Source: FEN-1297 sp046706945 (GTDB taxonomy: Bacteria; Bacteroidota; Ignavibacteria; Ignavibacteriales; Ignavibacteriaceae). Taken from it: DNA of 39,759 bases. Position 1 is the first letter of the stretch; every line of letters begins with the position of its first letter. Of the stretch, positions 1 through 8,527 are shown piece by piece. The stretch is from positions 1-39,759 of the forward strand of contig JBJKOY010000596.1 of assembly GCA_046706945.1 (NCBI GenBank), in the 5' to 3' direction. The translations under genes were made by a program, and so were the position numbers. Under the pieces are notes generated by a model. That model was not told the origin of the DNA, did not search any database, and worked only from the letters and a program-made list of their open reading frames with translations.

Positions 1-1244
1 TTAAGTTTTAAATCCAGGCTGTTTGCAACTCCTCCGTTATCTATCCAGCCGAGAGCGACCGCCCGGTGCTTATACGAGATTACGGTATCCAGAAAATCAA
101 GCGGCGCGAAAACGGACGGCGGTTTGCCGGGTCCAAGAGTTATTCCTTTAAAAGAATTATTTAATATATCGCTATATAATTCTTCCAGCATATCTTCGGA
201 ATTCATGTCATTCGAGAAGTTTAATTTTATATGAGGACCTTGTGCGTAGAATGAAGTGAATACCGGAATGCTTCGGGCCGAGAAATTAAGATTATCCAGC
301 GTCGAACCCGGAGACAACATGCTGTCTTCGCCGGAAGTAAAGAAATCCGCCAAAGGCTTTTCATCCCATTTCCCATAGCTCCAACCGGCGGGAGCTGTAA
401 AATTACCGATTGAATCCGCATCGGTATAAATATAAAGCGACTCGAGCTTTTGTTTGCTGGATTTATTATTCGTTACGGAGTAAGAATAATTTAATTCGTT
501 TCCGGATTGTGTAATTTTTACGTTAACGGCGGCCGACAGCAGGTCGGCAGGTGTAAAAACCGAATCCGTGAGAGCGGGGGTATTGTCCCAGGACCCGTAC
601 AAACTTCCGTTCCAGCTGTAAACAATATCCATTTTGTCCCCGCCGCTGCTTGCAAGAATTTCATCGATCCCGTCCGAATTAATATCGTATATATCAAAAC
701 CGCCGGAGGACAATATTTCCGTTTCCCCGTCCGAGCTTTTTTCATTGATGCATTTACCGGTTACCCCGTCCCAGCTGTACACCCATAAATAGGCCTCTAC
801 CGGAGGATTAGATCTATCGGAAAAATAGGCGGCGATATCAACATCGCCTTGTTTATTCAAGTCCATAGATGCAAGAAACCCGTTGTCAAAATTGTCGTAG
901 TTTTCCGAACCGGCAAGCGTGTCGGATATCCATAAAATACTGTTTCCCTTATAAACTCCTATTATGTATTTCCCGGAGATTATTGTCTTCGCCATAAATA
1001 AAAAACAATCTGTTAATGTCCGGTACGGGTTATAAATATTGCCGTCTGCTATACCCGGATCGTTAATCGATGAATCAACGTCTACGAGATCTCCCGCTCT
1101 CTCATAAATTCCCCCGTCATAAGTTTCTAATGCCGCATCTATTCCGGTCATAGCCTGGTTTCTTCTTTCGTTGAAAGTCTGGGCGGTAGAGAAGAAATTT
1201 ATTAAAATTATCAAAATGAACGAATATATTAATCTTTCTTTCAT
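1..1244 (-). CDS. Secreted FG-GAP/VCBS-like protein, 3' end cut by window edge
   Basis: An uninterrupted minus-strand reading frame runs from an ATG at 1244 to the window edge (414 codons, no stop). An AGGAG ribosome binding site lies 7 bases before the ATG. The N-terminus (MKERLIYSF, then a hydrophobic run ending in STAQ) is a typical signal peptide, so the protein is exported. The middle contains Asp/Gly-rich calcium-loop-like stretches such as DINSDGIDEILAS and DLNKQGDVDIAAY, which resemble FG-GAP/VCBS beta-propeller repeats found in secreted surface proteins. The C-terminus is missing, so a type IX sorting domain cannot be checked. It sits 30 bases downstream of the next minus-strand gene and is probably co-transcribed with it. 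Precise function is unknown. Confidence 0.75.
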   Translation of the reverse strand, partial: MKERLIYSFILIILINFFSTAQTFNERRNQAMTGIDAALETYDGGIYERAGDLVDVDSSINDPGIADGNIYNPYRTLTDCFLFMAKTIISGKYIIGVYKGNSILWISDTLAGSENYDNFDNGFLASMDLNKQGDVDIAAYFSDRSNPPVEAYLWVYSWDGVTGKCINEKSSDGETEILSSGGFDIYDINSDGIDEILASSGGDKMDIVYSWNGSLYGSWDNTPALTDSVFTPADLLSAAVNVKITQSGNELNYSYSVTNNKSSKQKLESLYIYTDADSIGNFTAPAGWSYGKWDEKPLADFFTSGEDSMLSPGSTLDNLNFSARSIPVFTSFYAQGPHIKLNFSNDMNSEDMLEELYSDILNNSFKGITLGPGKPPSVFAPLDFLDTVISYKHRAVALGWIDNGGVANSLDLKL

Positions 1245-1274
1245 TTGCTTACTCCTGAGTATACTGAATTTTAG

Positions 1275-3230
1275 CTAATTGACCGGAAGATAGTTTTGAC
1301 TCGTATTTATGATATCAAATCCGTAATGCCAATTATATCGAGTATCCTTATTTCCCTTAGTTACTGCGGTTGCGGTTTTACCGTTATACATATTGAGCGA
1401 AGGAATGATTGTCCCTTCAAATCCTCTGGACCATTCATCCGGCGCGTTTGATTTGTCTCCCGAGCTTACCAATTCCTTATTAATTAATTTAAGTAGATAA
1501 GGCACTGAGTATTCCAGGTTCGTTTCAGTAATATTTAAATATTCGGGGAGATGGGACGGATTATTGTCGCTATAAGTTTCAAACAGATAATGCCTTTCTA
1601 CTGCCGTAGTATAGAGAATCTGCATTAAGCCGTACGAAGCCGCGCTTCGCGTCTGTGCAATACCCGTAGACATTATGCCGCGCAGGTATTTGTATTCCAG
1701 GAAATGGTTTGCATAAGCAATTGCGCCGCTGTTTGCCGCATCGTACGGTTTCCCTTCAACTGTCAGCATCGTGAATTTTGTATTATAATACTTTTGCCAT
1801 TGCTTCTTGGGATTTTGATACCAAAGTCTTATGGGATACCTGTTAACCTGGGCGCCGGCATTGATGGTCTCGGACTCATCGTACAATCTTTTCCATATAG
1901 TGCTGTAGTCGTTCTGCGGATATTGAATCGGCGAAACGTTTTTGTGGTCTGCGGGAATACCCGGATCGCCTTCGCTGTCCGGATTGATCGACTTTCTGTA
2001 CCTAAAGTCGCTACGCATAAATTTAGCATTATTGTACTGCATGACGGCATCGACGAACGGTTCCCATCTGTATCCGGGATTAAAACTGCTTTCATGATCA
2101 ATGTCCGCCTTCAAAACTTGGGGCGGGATGCCGTATAAACCGGCGTACTTGATTAAAAGTTCGTCAATGTTCTCATCATTACCGAAAACATCTTTCACGG
2201 TTTGATTCGTATTTCCCAATGAACTCGGGTTACTAACTTCGATGTCGATTGAAGCCGATTTCCCGTATGGGGAGTGTGCGGTAAGCGTTGCTTTATAAGT
2301 TTTACCATCTTCCCAGTATCTTCCTACCAGCCTTATTATATTTTTAGGCAAGGAGTTCATTTTAACAAACTTACCTCCGCTGTATTCGGGATATTGATAT
2401 TCCCAATATACGGGATTTTTTTCACTTCCTGCGGCGGCCGCGGGATCGTCGAAAGTTACGCCGCTCAATGCCGAATCGGTTACAGGGTTGGTTGTTTCAT
2501 GTATCGTCAATTGCCCGTTGTCTTCCGTAGCATAATAGTATTTTGTTCCGCCTAATAATATTGTATGGCTTATATCCGTTTTATATTTCAAAACCAAATC
2601 GCAGAAATCGCCGGGACTATTGCTCCATTTCCAGCAGCTGTAATCCGCCGCATATCCTTCCATCCAGGCGCTGCCCCCCTGATCGTTTATGTCCGAGAAA
2701 TCCGGCAGAAGGGGTGCATTATACGTAGCTTGATATTCAAAGTTTAATATGTCTCCTTTGTTAACCTGCAGTAAAAAAGCATTGCCGGGAGGGTTACTAA
2801 AGTTGTGCGCCAGATTCATATATCCCGAGACGGTAAAAACTACGGCTTGATTAGTACAGCTGTTGAAAAACTCCTCCTGAAAGTTATACGAAAACGGATT
2901 ATCATTGAAAAACGGAAACACTTCAATATGATAGTTGACGGAATTATTTACCGTAACGGTAACGTAAGCGTCCGGAGGGGTAGTTGTGCTGCTTATTTCT
3001 TCAATTTCGTACGGCCATATCATCAATATACCGCTCTTGGGAGCTACAAGACTATCTCCCGTTTGAACGCTTGATATTTTATTAAGCGAAGGGGTTGCGG
3101 GAGAAATGAAAATCGTATCGCGTATTTGAACCTGGGCGTGTGCGGGAAAGCTGGTTATGCCGGCTAAAAGTATAAGTAACGTAAGAAAATTGAAAGGATG
3201 TCTGCGGAAGAATTTTGTTTGATCTTGCAT
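1275..3230 (-). CDS. Secreted protein with C-terminal lytic-transglycosylase-like domain
   Basis: I prefer the ATG at 3230, with GGAAA 6 bases upstream, over an in-frame TTG at 3242 that has no ribosome binding site. The protein has 651 residues. Residues 1-36 are a signal peptide ending in AHA, and residues 40-350 are an unrecognised, beta-rich N-terminal region. From about residue 355 the pattern of soluble lytic transglycosylases (GH23/SLT) appears: a HESSFNP motif with the presumed catalytic Glu380, and SYGLMQI around Gly534. These enzymes cleave the glycan strands of peptidoglycan. Unusually, about 150 residues separate the two motifs, where the family normally has a few tens, so the domain carries a large insertion or is divergent. 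No type IX sorting domain is visible at the C-terminus. Confidence 0.6.
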   Translation of the reverse strand: MQDQTKFFRRHPFNFLTLLILLAGITSFPAHAQVQIRDTIFISPATPSLNKISSVQTGDSLVAPKSGILMIWPYEIEEISSTTTPPDAYVTVTVNNSVNYHIEVFPFFNDNPFSYNFQEEFFNSCTNQAVVFTVSGYMNLAHNFSNPPGNAFLLQVNKGDILNFEYQATYNAPLLPDFSDINDQGGSAWMEGYAADYSCWKWSNSPGDFCDLVLKYKTDISHTILLGGTKYYYATEDNGQLTIHETTNPVTDSALSGVTFDDPAAAAGSEKNPVYWEYQYPEYSGGKFVKMNSLPKNIIRLVGRYWEDGKTYKATLTAHSPYGKSASIDIEVSNPSSLGNTNQTVKDVFGNDENIDELLIKYAGLYGIPPQVLKADIDHESSFNPGYRWEPFVDAVMQYNNAKFMRSDFRYRKSINPDSEGDPGIPADHKNVSPIQYPQNDYSTIWKRLYDESETINAGAQVNRYPIRLWYQNPKKQWQKYYNTKFTMLTVEGKPYDAANSGAIAYANHFLEYKYLRGIMSTGIAQTRSAASYGLMQILYTTAVERHYLFETYSDNNPSHLPEYLNITETNLEYSVPYLLKLINKELVSSGDKSNAPDEWSRGFEGTIIPSLNMYNGKTATAVTKGNKDTRYNWHYGFDIINTSQNYLPVN

Positions 3231-3512
3231 TATATTTTCCAATTTATTTATTGAAAAATTATCGTTATATCCGGCTCTGTAATAGGAAGAACCTAATTCT
3301 TATCAAACGATCATGCCAATATCATAAACTTCCCAATCTCATCCTGTCCTTAAAGAAGATATCGAGGACTCCATGAAATTCAAATTTCGTACCATGCATT
3401 TAATTCCAATAAATTAAACCTTTGGTTTCAGAATCGGCAGTAAAGAAATTATTACAAGTAATTATTACATATCAAGGAACAACATCGGTCGTATATTCCC
3501 TCTGAAGTATTG

Positions 3513-3582
3513 AGCCCGGATTTTTAAACCGGCCGTATTACATAGGATCGAATGCCTTTATTTAAATAAGGACATCCGGGCT
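3513..3582. repeat. 70-bp inverted repeat with 9-bp perfect arms
   Basis: AGCCCGGAT (3513-3521) and ATCCGGGCT (3574-3582) are perfect complements. The 52-base spacer contains a smaller dyad, with TTATTT/AAATAA at its centre near 3555-3571. No T-run follows. It may be an RNA hairpin, a terminator of unusual type or a small mobile-element remnant; nothing in the sequence decides this. Confidence 0.5.
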
Positions 3583-3828
3583 ATTTCGAGAAAAAAAGAT
3601 AGTGCCGACAAAGTAGTTTCCGGTCTGATGTTTTTAAATTCTTCCTTCTTCATTCAATTATTCAATTCGAACAACCGGCAAATGCAGAATATTTGAATTA
3701 TGAGGTATTTATGGCAGGCGGTTTAGTGCAGCGTGAGTAGATAAATATATCCATACCGCAGCATAATAAATAGATAGTCTGTACATAAAAAATATATTAT
3801 TCCGCATCCTTTTTTTTAAACAAATGTA

Positions 3829-3857
3829 AATTTGCACATTCGGCTTATTTGCAAATT
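3829..3857. promoter_or_regulatory. Perfect dyad upstream of sensor kinase
   Basis: AATTTGCA (3829-3836) and TGCAAATT (3850-3857) form perfect 8-bp arms around 13 bases. They lie 70-100 bases before the kinase start, a plausible operator position. The half-site resembles the TGCCAAAT half-site in front of the gene at 8106. That the adjacent NtrC-type regulator binds here is inference. Confidence 0.35.
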
Positions 3858-3926
3858 GTTCTTTAACTGCATACATTCCGTTCAAAATTTCAAATTGGGT
3901 TACCGTGATCCGGTATGGATTGAAAA

Positions 3927-6440
3927 ATGTATAAGACTTCTAAAATATTCCCCTGGCTTTCCATCAGGACAAAACTAATTATTGCGTTTGCCGGCCTGTC
4001 CCTTCTTCCCATCATAGTTATAGGAGTATACGGTATAATTACAAACACAAGAATGATGAGGAAAATTGCCGTTCAAAACCTGAACCGCGACTTGTCCGCA
4101 ATTCAGGGAAATACCGTAAACCTTATGATCGGGATAGAGAGCGACCTCAGACTGATCCGCAACCAGTATCTGAGCAATAAATATTTGTATGAACGGGACA
4201 TGGATAATTCGGCTTCATTTTCCCGAAGAATTAATGAATTGGACAGGGGGCTTCTGTCGATCGTCCGGACGCGGGGAATTTATTATCAGATTAAAGTAAC
4301 GGATAATTCGGGGAATATAATTTCTTGCGTACGCTCGGAATCTTCATCGTCGCGCGGCAATACCTATCGCGCGGTTGAAGCTGATGACCTGCCGAAGTTT
4401 CCGGAAGTATTTTATTTATATCTGATAAAGGACCTTGATAACGGGCAGATTGCAATAGCGCCGGCTGAAGTCCTTGGAAGCAATGATAATATAATTCCGG
4501 TTGTAAGCTTTGTAATGCCCGTTTCTTACAATGGCAGCAGGGCGGGAATCCTTATTGCCGACGTTTATGTTAAAAACCTTTTCAGCACCTTGCAGACATA
4601 CAAGCCGTTATCGTCCGACGAAGAGGTAATCCTGGCCAGCGGCGACGGCCATTACCTGTATCATTCTTTAAAGAAAAAGAACTGGAATAAACTGCTGGCC
4701 GGAAGAAATGAATACAATCTTCATCACGACTTTACACCTGTCGTAGCAAATGAAATATTGTCTCACCGGAAAGCCGTAATCAGCAGCGGGAGCAGCAGCA
4801 TAATTTCTCATTCTCCGCTTTTTTACGGTATTCCTTCCATCTTCAACTCAAGCATAGAACGAAGTTTCGCCATCCCCCTTTATTTAATTGTAGCGGTACC
4901 AAAAGCGGTGATTATGTCGCCCGTTCATTCATATGAAAATACCTTTGCAGGGGTGCTCCTATTATTCCTGGTCGTTTCAATTCTGTTAAGCTTGTTGGCT
5001 ACCAGACACTTTACGATTTCCCTGGCTACACTTACAAAAGGCGCGGAGACCATTACCAGAGGGAACTACAACTACAAAGTAAACGTCGAGACCGGCGACG
5101 AAATTGAAGTGCTTGCCGAGCAGTTTAATTTGATGGCCCGTTCCCTAGACGAACACGAAAAAGAAATCCAGCTTTACAAAACCCATCTTGAAGAAATGGT
5201 AAACTCGCGCACGGAAGAACTATTTGCCGAAAAATCAAAGCTGCAGGCAATCCTCGATAATGTCCCGAGCGCGTTTTTACTGCTCGATAAAGAGCTGCGG
5301 ATACAAACCGCCAGCGCCGCGTTTAACGTTATTACGGGCTACAATATCGAAGACGTAAAAGGCGAGAACTGCAGTAAAATTTTCGGGACCAACGGTTTCT
5401 GCGAGGAATGCGTCTGCATGGATGCAATCTCCAAATCCAAAATTGAAATCTGTACAAGTAAAAAGATCGACGACAAACAGCAGGAAAGATACATAGAGCA
5501 TGTTGCTATCCCGATGAAAACCAACGGCGAGGTAATAGCGGTGCTCGCGGTTATCACGGATATTACCAGGCGCAAGCGTCTTGAGAATGTTCTGGTCAAG
5601 ACCGAGAAGCTCGCGGCGACCGGGGAGATAGCGGCGTTTGTGGCCCACGAATTCCGCAACTCTCTGACTTCCATAAAAATGATCCTGCAGCTGCTTGCCG
5701 AATCGAACCATCTTGCGAAGTCAGAAAAGAAATCAGTAAAAGTCGCGCTCAATTCCGCAGGGGAAATGGAGGAAACCGTTGCGAAGCTTCTTAATTATGC
5801 ATACCCGGTCCCTATGAACTTCCGTTTGACTAGCATAGAATATGTATTGAACGAAAGCCTTGATTTCGTTCAGCTCAGGTTCAATAAATCGAGGATCTCT
5901 CTTAAGAAAGAAATCGAACCCGGTATCCCTTCAATCCTGATGGACGCCTCCCGTCTTAAAGAAGCGGTTATAAATGTTCTGCTGAATGCCGTTCAGTCGA
6001 TCGAAGAGAAGCGAAGCTCGGTTGAAAATGCGGGCTCCGGTTTCGAGGAACGAAATCAAATTTCCATTTCGGTAAAAAAAATAATGCTTAAAAAGACGCT
6101 GCATGATTATAGGCTTGACGAAGCCGCTGGATATACTCAGGTTGAAATTACCGAAAGAAGCAAGTATGAAATAACATTGTCCAAAGGCTCCGAATGCATT
6201 TACCTTCAAATTACGGATACCGGGACGGGGATCGAAAGCAAAAATATAACGAAGATATTCGATCCGTTTTTTACTACGAAAACAAACGGCACGGGATTGG
6301 GCCTTCCGATGGTTAAAAGAACGATAAATGCGCACTGGGGCATTGTAACGGTTGAAAGTAAAACAGGCTCGGGAACATCTTTTAATATTTATATCCCGCT
6401 GTTAAATGAAAGCTATTCGTTACCGGAACATCTTATATAA
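3927..6440 (+). CDS. Transmembrane HAMP-PAS sensor histidine kinase
   Basis: Two membrane segments (about residues 17-38 and 335-360) bracket a roughly 300-residue extracytoplasmic sensor region. A HAMP linker (about 360-415), a coiled coil, a PAS domain (about 440-545), a HisKA domain and a HATPase_c domain follow. His574 in the HEFRN H-box is the predicted phosphorylation site. The ATP-binding region shows the N-box (INVLLNAVQS), G1 (DTGTGI) and F/G2 (FFTTKTNGTGLGL) motifs. The PAS domain carries a cysteine cluster (ENCSK, then FCEECVC), a pattern I associate with PAS domains of NtrB-like kinases. It lies 30 bases before an NtrC-type response regulator, its probable partner. The signal is unknown, but the downstream electron-transfer genes make a redox or metal cue plausible. 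Confidence 0.93.
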   Translation: MYKTSKIFPWLSIRTKLIIAFAGLSLLPIIVIGVYGIITNTRMMRKIAVQNLNRDLSAIQGNTVNLMIGIESDLRLIRNQYLSNKYLYERDMDNSASFSRRINELDRGLLSIVRTRGIYYQIKVTDNSGNIISCVRSESSSSRGNTYRAVEADDLPKFPEVFYLYLIKDLDNGQIAIAPAEVLGSNDNIIPVVSFVMPVSYNGSRAGILIADVYVKNLFSTLQTYKPLSSDEEVILASGDGHYLYHSLKKKNWNKLLAGRNEYNLHHDFTPVVANEILSHRKAVISSGSSSIISHSPLFYGIPSIFNSSIERSFAIPLYLIVAVPKAVIMSPVHSYENTFAGVLLLFLVVSILLSLLATRHFTISLATLTKGAETITRGNYNYKVNVETGDEIEVLAEQFNLMARSLDEHEKEIQLYKTHLEEMVNSRTEELFAEKSKLQAILDNVPSAFLLLDKELRIQTASAAFNVITGYNIEDVKGENCSKIFGTNGFCEECVCMDAISKSKIEICTSKKIDDKQQERYIEHVAIPMKTNGEVIAVLAVITDITRRKRLENVLVKTEKLAATGEIAAFVAHEFRNSLTSIKMILQLLAESNHLAKSEKKSVKVALNSAGEMEETVAKLLNYAYPVPMNFRLTSIEYVLNESLDFVQLRFNKSRISLKKEIEPGIPSILMDASRLKEAVINVLLNAVQSIEEKRSSVENAGSGFEERNQISISVKKIMLKKTLHDYRLDEAAGYTQVEITERSKYEITLSKGSECIYLQITDTGTGIESKNITKIFDPFFTTKTNGTGLGLPMVKRTINAHWGIVTVESKTGSGTSFNIYIPLLNESYSLPEHLI

Positions 6441-6470
6441 TTCCGCAAAGAAAATTTGAACGATAAGAAA

Positions 6471-7874
6471 ATGCATAAAGAAAAAATTCTAATTGTCGAC
6501 GACGACGATAAAATTCAATTCGCTTTTCTCGAAGTACTCAAAAAAGACGGTTATTCCGCGGTTATCGCGGGCGACGGAGAAGAAGCGCTAAGAGTAATTA
6601 ATGCCCAAAATATTAATCTGATTTTTATGGACATTAATCTGCCGAAAATAAACGGTCTTGACGTTCTGAAAAAATTTAAAGAGGGAGGAATAAATATCCC
6701 TACAATAATTATAACCGGCTACGGTATAATGCAGAACGCGGTTAAGGCCATGCAGCTGGGGGCATTCGATTATCTTACAAAGCCCCTGGATATTAATAAA
6801 ATCAGGGAGCTTACGCGGAAGGCTTTATCGAAATCAATTGCAAATACCAAAGACGGGGAAAGCAGTGCCCCGTTTAATGCCGATATTACGGACCGCTACG
6901 AACTAATCGGCAGGAGCCAGCACATGCAGGAGATTTATAAATTGATCGGTATGATATCGACTACGCCGAACACCGTTCCGGTATTGATAACGGGCGAGAG
7001 CGGCACGGGGAAGGAACTTGTTGCAAGAGCTATTCACGGAAGCACGATGGGGACGGGTCATCCGTTTGTAGGGATAAATTGTCCGGCGGTCCCGGATAAT
7101 CTTCTCGAGTCGGAGTTTTTCGGATTCGAGAAAGGAGCTTTTACCGGCGCTTCGGAACGCAAGCTCGGCAAGTTCGAGACGGCGCAGGGCGGAACAATAT
7201 TTCTTGACGAGATCGGAAACCTTCTTCCCGGTCTCCAGCAAAAGCTGTTAAGGGTTCTGCAGGAAAGGGAATTCGAAAGACTGGGCGGAGAAGTGCCCAT
7301 AAAGATTCAAGCAAGGTTTATTGCGGCCACGAACCGTAATTTATCGGAAGAAATTAAAAAGGGAAATTTTAGAGAAGATTTGTTCTTTCGTTTGAATGTT
7401 GTCGCCGTTAAGCTCCCGCCGTTAAGAGAGCGCCGGGACGATATCCCTCTCCTGGCAAATTACTTTTTAGCAAAGTACGATGAACATCTGAATAAAAACG
7501 TAAAAGGATTTTCATCCGGTGCCGCCGCCATATTAAATTCCTACCAGTTCCCGGGCAACGTAAGAGAGCTTGAAAACCTTATAGAAAGAGCGGTAATGCT
7601 TGCAAGGGGCGAAGAGATAACCGAAGATATCCTTGAAAAAATGCTCAGCATTAATCAAACGGTCAAAATGCCGGTGCTCCCGATTAACGGCTCTACGTTT
7701 AAACAATCGCGCGATTATATAATGAATCTGTTTGAAAAGCAATTTGTCGAAGAAAAGCTCAAAGCTCTTCAGGGCAATGTTACCTCAGCCGCCAGATCCT
7801 CGGGAATGACAAGACAAAATTTCCAGCGCATGATGAAAAAGTATAATATTAAAGCCGAAGACTTTAAATTTTAA
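6471..7874 (+). CDS. NtrC-family sigma54-dependent response regulator
   Basis: An in-frame TTG at 6456 is possible, but the ATG at 6471 gives the normal receiver N-terminus (MHKEKILIVDDDD). The receiver domain has the acidic pocket Asp10-13, phospho-acceptor Asp54 (FMDINLP) and Lys104. The central AAA+ domain has Walker A GESGTGKE, the GAFTGA loop that contacts sigma54, and a DEIG Walker B. The C-terminus ends in FPGNVRELENLIERA and a Fis-type helix-turn-helix (AARSSGMTRQNFQRMM). It is therefore a complete sigma54 activator and the likely output partner of the kinase just upstream. Its position directly before the cytochrome locus suggests that locus as a target, but I found no convincing -24/-12 promoter there. 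Confidence 0.95.
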   Translation: MHKEKILIVDDDDKIQFAFLEVLKKDGYSAVIAGDGEEALRVINAQNINLIFMDINLPKINGLDVLKKFKEGGINIPTIIITGYGIMQNAVKAMQLGAFDYLTKPLDINKIRELTRKALSKSIANTKDGESSAPFNADITDRYELIGRSQHMQEIYKLIGMISTTPNTVPVLITGESGTGKELVARAIHGSTMGTGHPFVGINCPAVPDNLLESEFFGFEKGAFTGASERKLGKFETAQGGTIFLDEIGNLLPGLQQKLLRVLQEREFERLGGEVPIKIQARFIAATNRNLSEEIKKGNFREDLFFRLNVVAVKLPPLRERRDDIPLLANYFLAKYDEHLNKNVKGFSSGAAAILNSYQFPGNVRELENLIERAVMLARGEEITEDILEKMLSINQTVKMPVLPINGSTFKQSRDYIMNLFEKQFVEEKLKALQGNVTSAARSSGMTRQNFQRMMKKYNIKAEDFKF

Positions 7875-7936
7875 AAATAGGGGAAGGCGCCCAGGCTGTT
7901 CGAAATTTCTTTTTAACCAAGAACCTAAGGGTAATA

Positions 7937-7976
7937 TGCCAAATTTCATTTGGCACCCGTAAAATGAGAATTGGCA
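7937..7976. promoter_or_regulatory. Candidate activator-binding sites upstream of the electron-transfer locus
   Basis: TGCCAAAT (7937-7944) and ATTTGGCA (7948-7955) form a perfect 8-bp dyad with a 3-base centre. A third, near-identical half-site AATTGGCA follows at 7969-7976. The cluster sits 130-170 bases before the first gene of the downstream locus, a distance typical of NtrC-type enhancer sites. No sigma54 -24/-12 element with correct spacing was found between it and the gene. Confidence 0.4.
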
Positions 7977-8047
7977 GTTTCATTAGGTCCCTAAATTCGC
8001 CGACCAACACAAACCTACCTTTTTAACCATTTTAAGCTTTTATGTTG

Positions 8048-8065
8048 ATGCCGTTCAAGCGGCAT
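8048..8065. promoter_or_regulatory. Short dyad before the receiver gene
   Basis: ATGCCG (8048-8053) and CGGCAT (8060-8065) are perfect 6-bp arms around TTCAAG, 40 bases before the GTG at 8106. It may be an operator or a 5' leader hairpin. No T-run follows, so it is not a terminator. Confidence 0.3.
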
Positions 8066-8105
8066 GTTAGTTGGATTAGCTTCCGTAAAATTCCGGTGTA
8101 TATAA

Positions 8106-8483
8106 GTGAAACACGGACCCAAAATATTAGTTGCGGACAAAGATGAGAATATTCTTTCGGCATTCGGGAATTATTTAAGGAAAAAAAATTACTCGATGTC
8201 GGGAGCAAATAACGCCGAAACGGTACTAAAAATAATTAGGCAGCGGGATTATCGTATTCTAATCACGGATGTAAGAGAAAACTCGGAGTTCGACAAAAGC
8301 TTTATTTCAAAGGCAAAGGAAATTCAGAAAAGCCTTCGCATAATTGCAATAACCAGTTATCCCGATAAAATCACAGAATCGGATCTAAAATTTTACGGCG
8401 CCGATTATCTTTTTATTAAACCGCTTGAATTAAGCAAGCTAGACGAAGCAATTGAAAACTGCTTAAGTCCGGGTATAAAATGA
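8106..8483 (+). CDS. Stand-alone receiver-domain response regulator
   Basis: This is a 125-residue single receiver domain with no output domain. The start is GTG; a stop codon directly precedes it in frame, so no longer form exists. Key residues are present: an acidic pocket (ADKDE, Asp11/Asp13), the phospho-acceptor Asp in LITDVREN, the switch Thr/Ser in AITSY, and Lys in FIKPLEL. Such proteins relay or sink phosphate, or act by binding a partner. The stop overlaps an in-frame ATG of the next gene (ATGA at 8480), so it is translationally close to the Cyc2-like cytochrome and likely in the same operon. It may receive phosphate from the kinase at 3927, but that is inference. Confidence 0.85.
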   Translation: MKHGPKILVADKDENILSAFGNYLRKKNYSMSGANNAETVLKIIRQRDYRILITDVRENSEFDKSFISKAKEIQKSLRIIAITSYPDKITESDLKFYGADYLFIKPLELSKLDEAIENCLSPGIK

Positions 8484-8527
8484 ACTCTATAACGGGGAAA
8501 AACTTTAACAATAAACGGAGAGTTAAA

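Larger units (their letters stand above)
3231..3926. other. Intergenic region between divergent genes
   Basis: About 700 AT-rich bases separate the minus-strand transglycosylase-like gene from the plus-strand sensor kinase, so promoters for both should lie here. I see no credible gene. Two inverted repeats stand out and are listed separately, at 3513-3582 and 3829-3857. The start codon of the kinase (3927) has only a weak GGATT upstream. Confidence 0.6.

Noticed and set aside
7948..7990. Possible sigma54 -24/-12 promoter (TTGGCAC, TTGGCAG)
   Set aside because: The GG element is present, but no GC lies 12 bases downstream in either case, so the spacing rule fails.
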